Assembly: GCA_037176705.1 (NCBI GenBank)
Contig: CM073890.1
Span: forward strand, 96,462,591-96,526,590
Reading direction: 5' to 3'
From: Molossus alvarezi
Taxonomy: Eukaryota > Chordata > Mammalia > Chiroptera > Molossidae
DNA: 64,000 nucleotides
Shown here: positions 58,262 through 64,000 of the stretch, piece after piece
How positions within the stretch are numbered: position 1 is the stretch's first letter
Layout of the letters: every line of letters starts with the position of its first letter
Program-made: the position numbers and the translations under genes
Notes under the pieces: generated by a model
What the model was told of the DNA's origin: nothing
Database searches by the model: none
Seen by the model: the letters and a program-made list of their open reading frames with translations, nothing else

Positions 58262-59589
58262 CATTCAAGGTTTTGCTGGTTTACAGATGACTAGTGGTGC
58301 TCTTCCTTAAACTAGAGCACAGAGAAGGAGATTTCAAGGAGAAAAGTAGAAATTATGTTATAGACATAATATACTCTAGATGACATTTATTATTTGATAT
58401 TACAAATCTTTTATTGAAGCACTTAATTCTTGCTAAGGACTACAAGGATATTAGTAATGAATAATTCCCAGTTCTTGTCTTTAAGAAGCTTGTAATCTTT
58501 TAATACGAACAGGAATATATCCACATTAAAGGAAGAATAAGGTAAGTGCCATAAAAATTATGCAAAGAACTAAAAGTGTTATCGGTGGGATACCTTGTGT
58601 GTCCCCACCTGTTACCAGTGGAAGTAGAGTTCTTGGGGTGCCACAGGGAAAGGAATTTCTTGAGACCCCCGTGGGAAAATGTGGTATTGTGGAAAACTTT
58701 ATTTAAGATGTAAAATTAAGGGCGTTCCCTTCCAAAGTCCCATCTCACTCCATTTCACCATGGAAAAAGTCCAATCTTATCTTCAGAAGGCTAGGATTAA
58801 GGCCACTGCCCAGAGTCTCTGCCCCATATGAAAGCATAGCCCAGTCCAGCATCTGGCCAGCTTAGCTTGTGTTCCCAGCTGCAGTCCACTGCACGTGGGG
58901 TCCACACGACCATGGGCCATGCAGTGCACAGGCGAGTGTGGGTCATAGAGTACGTGAGAAACAGGAGTGAAAGTGAGAAAGAACTCTTTGGGGATTATAA
59001 CTAGGAGTTTAACCATTTAACCCTTCATGATTTTGCATGCTTGCAAGACCTTCACCTCTCTCCCCCAACCAATTCTCTTTTCCCCACATTAGAGTGACAG
59101 AGAAGCACCTTCCCTACGTCACCATGACTTCATTGCGCAAGCGCCCATCTTCCCCTTTGTTGGACTCCTTCCCCCACTGATTTGTAGGGAATGGTCCTGT
59201 GGTTTGCTGGGGAATGTGAAGTTGCAGCTTCCTGGTGAAGCTGCCCAGATGATCATGCTTATAATGTCTGTCCTTCCCTTTGTTCTCTTTCTATTATTAA
59301 TATTAATAACTAGCTAATTGAAATGATCACAAAAGTATTCAAAAATGTTTTTCATGTTTAGGAGGTCATTGGCAATTAGAGTTAGCAAAGCTCAATAGGA
59401 GGTCATGTTTGAGGTTAGTCCTGAAGAACTAATAACATTTCTATAGGTAGTAAGATTGTGGAGTACACTCCATGTGGAACAACTGTTTCTCAGTGGCACA
59501 GAACTGTGATGGGCTGGGAATTTTTGCTAGACTAACACCACTGGCTTGTGGTAAGACGGGCTTTGTATGTCCCAGTGGTCAGGAGCAAA
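58262..59589. other. Mostly unique sequence
   Basis: 58,390-58,570 and 59,380-59,480 show weak resemblance to pieces of the old dispersed repeat noted at 40,170. 58,800-59,250 is GC-richer without a gene signature. Confidence 0.4.
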
Positions 59590-59800
59590 ACCAGAAACAC
59601 AGGCTGGACTTTGGATTTAAGCAGGCCTGAGTTTAGACACTGTACTATCACTTCATAAATATCCAACCTGGGGCAAGTTATTTGACCTCCTTCAGCCTCA
59701 GGTTTCTCACTTCTAAAATTGACCTAATCATACATTCCCCAGGATTGTTTTGAGATATCTGTTCTTTAATAGTTGTTTAGTAAAGGGTAGGTATTGCTAT
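59590..59800 (+). mobile_element. MIR element
   Basis: GGACTTTGGATTTAAGCAGG, CCTGGGGCAAGTTATTTGAC, CTCAGGTTTCTCACTTCTAA and CCCCAGGATTGTTTTGAGAT follow the MIR order. Confidence 0.75.
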
Positions 59801-60037
59801 TTTGCAGAGGTCTTGAATACCAAGGTGAAGAGTTTCTTTTTTCTTAGCCAGTTTATGGAAGGTTTGCACAAGTGACTATGTTGGAATAATCTTCCAGCAA
59901 TATACTACAGGATGGACGGAAGAGGACAGGGAGACAAGTTAGGAGGCTATTTTGTAGTCTGCTAGTAGATCAATATTAATCCTCAAGATGATGCTACTCA
60001 TAGTCAATCAGTGCTATCAAAGTTGTATTTTTGAGAA

Positions 60038-60490
60038 GGAAGGAGGAAAAATGGCGGCGGAGTGAACGGAACCTACACAGACCGTCTCCCAGAACCAAAC
60101 TGGAATTACAACTATAACACAGACAAATCAACGGGAAATAGCAACAGAAAAGCAGCTTGCGAGGACCATACAACGAGGGACACTGACTCCATCCTGGTCG
60201 ACGCTCCAACCGCTGAGCCAAAGCGGCCAGGGCCTGAGGGAGTTTTTCAATCAACTGACAACCCAAAACTCATCAAGTAACCTATACTGCTAGCCTCCAG
60301 GAAAAAAGCTAGAGGATAACAGTACCTTTCCTGGGCTGGCAACTTTAACCAGGAAAGTAAGACTTGACAGTGGTGTTCAACGTGGGTCCTCCCTCGCTCA
60401 TCTAAACCCAGGAGAGGGAGCCACAAACAGCAGAACACCAACATCCAAGGGAAAACTTGACAGGCTCCAAAGCCCACTGTGATAGCCAAA
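60038..60490 (+). promoter_or_regulatory. LINE-1 5' UTR (internal promoter region)
   Basis: AAAAATGGCGGCGG at 60,047-60,060, about 10 bases from the apparent element start, fits the YY1 site AANATGGCGNNN that directs accurate initiation in human L1. The UTR is short (about 450 bp) and not CpG-rich. It contains an antisense SINE-head-like segment at 60,199-60,235. Promoter function is inferred from position and motif. Confidence 0.6.
60199..60235 (-). mobile_element. Antisense SINE-head fragment inside the L1 5' UTR
   Basis: The plus strand reads GTCGACGCTCCAACCGCTGA, then GCCAAAGCGGCCAGGGCCT. On the minus strand this is the VES-type tRNA-like head, including the A-box-like TGGCTCAGCGGTT. No SINE body or tail accompanies it and no flanking direct repeat is visible. 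Confidence 0.65.
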
Positions 60491-61372
60491 ATGGTGAAAC
60501 ACAGAAACAGAAGCCAAATGAAAGAGCAAGAGACCTTCACCGAACATGAGATCAATGTGGAGCAATTAGGCATGTTAACAGAGCTAGAATTCAGAGCCAT
60601 GATCTTGAGGAAGCTGAACAGCATGAGTAAGGACATAGAGACACTGAAAATAAGCCAATTGGAAATTAAAAACCAACAAGAAGAGATAAAAAATGACATA
60701 TCAGAAATGAAAAACACATTGGAAGGTTTAAAAAGCAGAGTAGAGGAAGCTGAGGACCGGATCAGTGAATTAGAAGACAGGGTAGAAAAAATCAACCAAT
60801 CAGGAAAACAAAAGGAAAAAACTATTACAAAACAGGAAGACAGCTTAAGAGAACTATGGGACAACTGGAAACGTAATAATATTCGCATCATAGGAGTCCC
60901 CGAAGAAGAAGAAAATGAGCAAGGGATAGAGAATATATTCAAAAAAATAGTGAGAGAAAACTTCCCTAATTTGGTGAAGGAAGAAGGCATTCAAGTTCAA
61001 GAAGCACAGAGAGTCCCAAGTAAGAAGAACCCAAACAGGCCCACACCAAGACACATAGTAATTAAAATGCCACAAATTAAAGACAAAGAGAGAATCCTAA
61101 AAGCAGCAAGAGATAAGCAACAGGTTACCTACAAAGGGAACCCCATAAGGCTCTCAGCTGACTTCTCACAAGAAACATTACAGGCCAGAAGCGAATGGCA
61201 TGAAGTAATCAAAGTCATGAAAAACAAGAATCTGAATCCAAGACTACTCTACCCAGCAAGGCTATCATTCAAAATAGAAGATCAAATAAAGAGCTTCCCA
61301 GACAAAAAAAGGCTAAGGGAATACATTAGCACCAAACCAGCACTGCAAGAAATGTTAAAAGGACTGCTGTAA
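60491..61372 (+). CDS. LINE-1 ORF1 protein (RNA-binding trimer), intact
   Basis: 293 codons plus TAA. I start at ATG 60,491 (context GCCAAAATGG, strong by Kozak rules), 12 bases inside the open frame, because the frame's first codon is GTG. Basic N-terminus (MVKHRNRSQMKEQ); coiled coil from about residue 25 to 110 (heptads in LEGLKSRVEEAEDRISELED); RNA-recognition segment about 125-200 (NNIRIIGVPEEEE, NFPNLVKEEGIQVQEAQRVP); C-terminal domain about 200-293 (RPTPRHIVIKM at 183-193, ending EMLKGLL). ORF1p binds L1 RNA and acts as a nucleic-acid chaperone in cytoplasmic particles. It is shorter than the human protein (338 aa), mainly in the N-terminal and coiled-coil part. The open frame points to recent insertion, although ORF2 is already damaged. 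Confidence 0.92.
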   Translation: MVKHRNRSQMKEQETFTEHEINVEQLGMLTELEFRAMILRKLNSMSKDIETLKISQLEIKNQQEEIKNDISEMKNTLEGLKSRVEEAEDRISELEDRVEKINQSGKQKEKTITKQEDSLRELWDNWKRNNIRIIGVPEEEENEQGIENIFKKIVRENFPNLVKEEGIQVQEAQRVPSKKNPNRPTPRHIVIKMPQIKDKERILKAARDKQQVTYKGNPIRLSADFSQETLQARSEWHEVIKVMKNKNLNPRLLYPARLSFKIEDQIKSFPDKKRLREYISTKPALQEMLKGLL

Positions 61373-61417
61373 TTAACAGTAGAAATGGGAAGAAAAATAG
61401 AACCACACTTAACAAAA

Positions 61418-64000
61418 ATGGCAATAAATAAGTACATATCAATAATCACCTTAAACGTAAATGGATTGAATGCCCCCATAAAGAGACACAGAGTAGCTGA
61501 TTGGATAAGAAAGCATGACTCTTCTATATGTTGTTTACAAGAGACCCACCTCTCAACAAAAGACTCACATAGGTTGAAAGTGAAGGAATGGAAAAAAATT
61601 TTCCAAGCAAATGGAAAGCAAAAAAAACCTGGGGTAGCAATTCTCATATCTGATAAAATAGATTTCAAAATGAAGAAAATAACTAGAGACAAAGACGGCC
61701 ACTACATAATATTGTAAGGATCTATCCAACAGGAAGATATAACCTTGATAAACATATATGCACCCAATATAGGAGCACCAAAATATATTAAAAATCTTCT
61801 GGAGGACTTCCAAGGAGAAATCGACAACAATACAATCATAGCAGGGGACTTCAACACCCCGTTGACAGCACTGGATAGATCCTCTAGGCAAAAAATTAGC
61901 AAGGAAACAGAGACTCTAAATGAAGCACTAGACCAAATGGATTTAATAGATATCTACAGAATACACATTCTTCTCAAGTGCACATGGGACATTCTCAAAG
62001 ATAGACCACATGATAGGACACAAACTAAATCTCTACAAGTTCAAGAAGATTGAAATCATATCAAGCATCTGCTCAGATCACAATGGCATGAAACTAGAAA
62101 TCAATTGCAACAAGAACATGCAAAGACATTTCAACACATGGAGGCTAAATAGCATGTTATTAAACAATGAATGGGTCACTGAGGAGATCAAGGAAGAAAT
62201 CAAAAACTTCCTGGAAACCAATGAAAACGAACACACAACAACACAAAATCTATGGGATGCAGCGAAAGCAGTTCTGAGAGGGAAGTTCATAGCACTACAG
62301 GCCTACCTCAAAAAACAAGAAAAATTTCTAATTGACTGTCTAACCTCACAACTTAAAGAATTAGAAAGCAAACAAAAAGAAAACCCCAGAGCAAGTAGAA
62401 GGAAGGAAATAGTAAAGATCAGAGCAGAAATAAATGACATAGAAACCAAAAAAACAATTCAAAGGATCAATGAAACAAAGAGCTGGTTTTTGGAAAAGAT
62501 AAACAAGATTGATGGACCCTTAGCTAGACTCACCAAGAAACAAAGAGAGAGAACCCAAATACACAAAATCAGAAATGAAAGAGGAGAAGTAACAACCAAC
62601 ACCACGGAAATACAAAAGATCGTTAACAACTACTATGAACAACTATATGGCAACAAATTCGACAATCTCAGTGAAATGGACAAATTTCTAGAAACACATA
62701 GTCTCCCAAAACTATTCCCGGAAGAGATAGAAAACTTGAACAGACCAATAACAACTAAGGATATTGAAGAGGTAATCAAGACTCTCCCAGCAAACAAAAG
62801 CCCAGGCCCAGATGGTTTCACAGGGGAGTTTTACTGAACATTCAAAAAAGAACTAACACCCATTCTCCTCAAACTATTTCAAAAAATTCAAGAAGAAGGA
62901 AGACTTCCAAACACGTTGTATGAGGCCAGCATAATTCTAATTCCAAAACCAGAAAAAGACACTACGAAGAAAGAAAACTACAGGCCAATATCCCTGATGA
63001 ACATAGACGCCAAAATCCTGAACAAAATATTAGCAAATCGGATCCAGAAATACATCAAAAAAATTATTCACCATGACCAAGTGGGATTCATTCTAGGGAT
63101 GCAAGGCTGGTACAATATTTGCAAATCAATAAACGTGATACACCACATAAACAAAATGAAGAATAAAAACCACATGATCATATCAATAGATGCTGAAAAA
63201 ACATTTGACAAAATCCAGCATCCATTTCTGATGGATGCAATGTAGGAATAGAGGGATCATATCTCGACATAATAAAGGCCATATATGAAAGACCTACAGC
63301 CAACATAATACTCAATGGACAGAAACTAAAAACATTTCCATTAAGAACAGGAACAAGACAGGGATGTCCACTTTCGCCACTCTTATTTAACATTGTACTG
63401 GAAGTCTTAGCCACAGCAATCAGACATGAAGAAAAAATAAAAGGGATCCAAATTGGAAAGGAGGAAGTGAAACTGTCATTATTTGCAGATGACATGATAT
63501 TATACATAGAAAACCCTAAAGACTCCATCAAAAATCTACTAGACTTAATAAATGAATTTGGCAAAGTAGCAGGATACAAAATTAACGTCAAGAAATCGAT
63601 GGCATTCTTGTACACCAATGATGAACTCACAGAAAGAGAAACTGAAAAAACAATCCCATTTACCATTGTGCCAAAAAAATGACGATACCTAGGAATAAAC
63701 TTAACCAAAGAAGTAAAGGACCTATTTGCAGAAAACTACAGGTCATTTAAAAAAGAAATAGAGGAAGATATAAAAAAGTGGAAGCACATACCCTGTTCAT
63801 GGATTGGAAGAATTAACATCATTAAAATGTCCATACTACCCAAAGCAATCTATAGATTCAATGCAATCCCCATCAAAATACCAATGACATATTTCATAGA
63901 ACTAGAACAAATACTTCAAAAGTTCATATGGAACCAAAAAAGACCCCGAATAGCCACAGCAATCTTGAAAAAAAAGAACAAAGTAGGTGGGATCACAATA
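61418..64000 (+). pseudogene. LINE-1 ORF2 (endonuclease/reverse transcriptase), broken and partial
   Basis: ATG at 61,418, 45 bases after ORF1. Endonuclease residues are present: LNVNGLN with Asn13 and QETHL with Glu42. TAA in frame at 61,715-61,717 (codon 100). Reading continues in the same frame to about 61,960, where it switches by one frame. The second frame has TGA at 62,835-62,837 after [12 protein letters not shown], and the reverse-transcriptase motifs [20 protein letters not shown] and [20 protein letters not shown] second frame change lies at about 63,235-63,246. RT motif [19 protein letters not shown] and catalytic FADD (63,482-63,493) follow, then TGA at 63,680-63,682 and [12 protein letters not shown]. 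It runs out of the window before the C-terminal domain. An intact protein would nick target DNA and copy L1 RNA; this copy cannot make it. Confidence 0.93.

Larger units (their letters stand above)
60038..64000 (+). mobile_element. LINE-1, 5'-complete, continues past the window
   Basis: From left to right: a 5' UTR of about 450 bp beginning GGAGGAAAAATGGCGGCGGA, an intact ORF1 (60,491-61,372), a 45-base spacer and ORF2 from 61,418, which is still open-ended in the thumb region at the window end. The presence of the 5' UTR shows it was not 5'-truncated on insertion, which is uncommon for L1 copies. The left target-site duplication cannot be tested without the right flank. Confidence 0.95.

Noticed and set aside
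60247..60990. 247-codon minus-strand frame
   Set aside because: It is the antisense shadow of the intact L1 ORF1; its serine-, leucine- and phenylalanine-rich protein is what the reverse of an A-rich coding strand gives.
63178..63708. 176-codon minus-strand frame
   Set aside because: Antisense shadow of the L1 reverse-transcriptase region.

Overview
The window is nuclear DNA from a mammal, most likely a yangochiropteran bat. The main evidence is at least 18 tRNA-derived SINEs of the VES kind. Their heads read 'GCCCTGGCTGGTTTGGCTCA', and their bodies carry the characteristic 'CCGGGAATCGAAC' or 'GGGAACCGAACCC' motifs. The LINE-1 and HAL1 copies also have bat-like 3' ends. Ancient elements shared by all placental mammals (MIR, L2, MaLR LTRs, MER20 and other hAT fragments) make up most of the rest. 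I cannot assign a species or a chromosome.

I find no cellular protein-coding gene, exon or structural RNA gene that I can support. All but two open frames are under 180 codons, and the longer ones belong to the LINE-1 at the right end, either in sense or as antisense shadows. The window therefore reads as intergenic or deep-intronic sequence made of repeats separated by AT-rich unique DNA.

Layout. 0-9.5 kb: VES-type SINEs, an old hAT element, and a nearly complete 2.8 kb HAL1 (an ORF1-only LINE-1 derivative) on the minus strand at 3.4-6.2 kb, with a 79 bp tandem duplication in its 5' region. 9.7-17.7 kb: SINEs, MaLR LTRs, hAT and L1 fragments, and a MIR. 17.7-32.6 kb: mostly unique sequence with three SINEs, a facing pair of MIRs and two dinucleotide tracts. 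32.6-35.7 kb: four SINEs, all on the minus strand, with one MIR. 36-49.5 kb: LTR, L1, L2, MaLR, MIR and MER20 remnants plus four younger SINEs. 49.5-60 kb: largely unique, with an old L1 fragment split by a SINE, a 590 bp L2 and two more MIRs. 60.0-64.0 kb: a plus-strand LINE-1 that begins at its 5' UTR and runs off the window. Its ORF1 is intact (293 aa), but its ORF2 is broken by stops and frame changes.

The retrotransposons are functionally linked. The LINE-1 type encodes the endonuclease and reverse transcriptase that copies the SINEs and HAL1 in trans. HAL1 and two LINE-1 fragments here share almost the same 3' tail. The most interesting observations are a 46 bp 'tailless' SINE head flanked by its own target-site duplication, an antisense SINE head embedded in the LINE-1 5' UTR, and the HAL1 copy itself. 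I found nothing I would call a new gene system.
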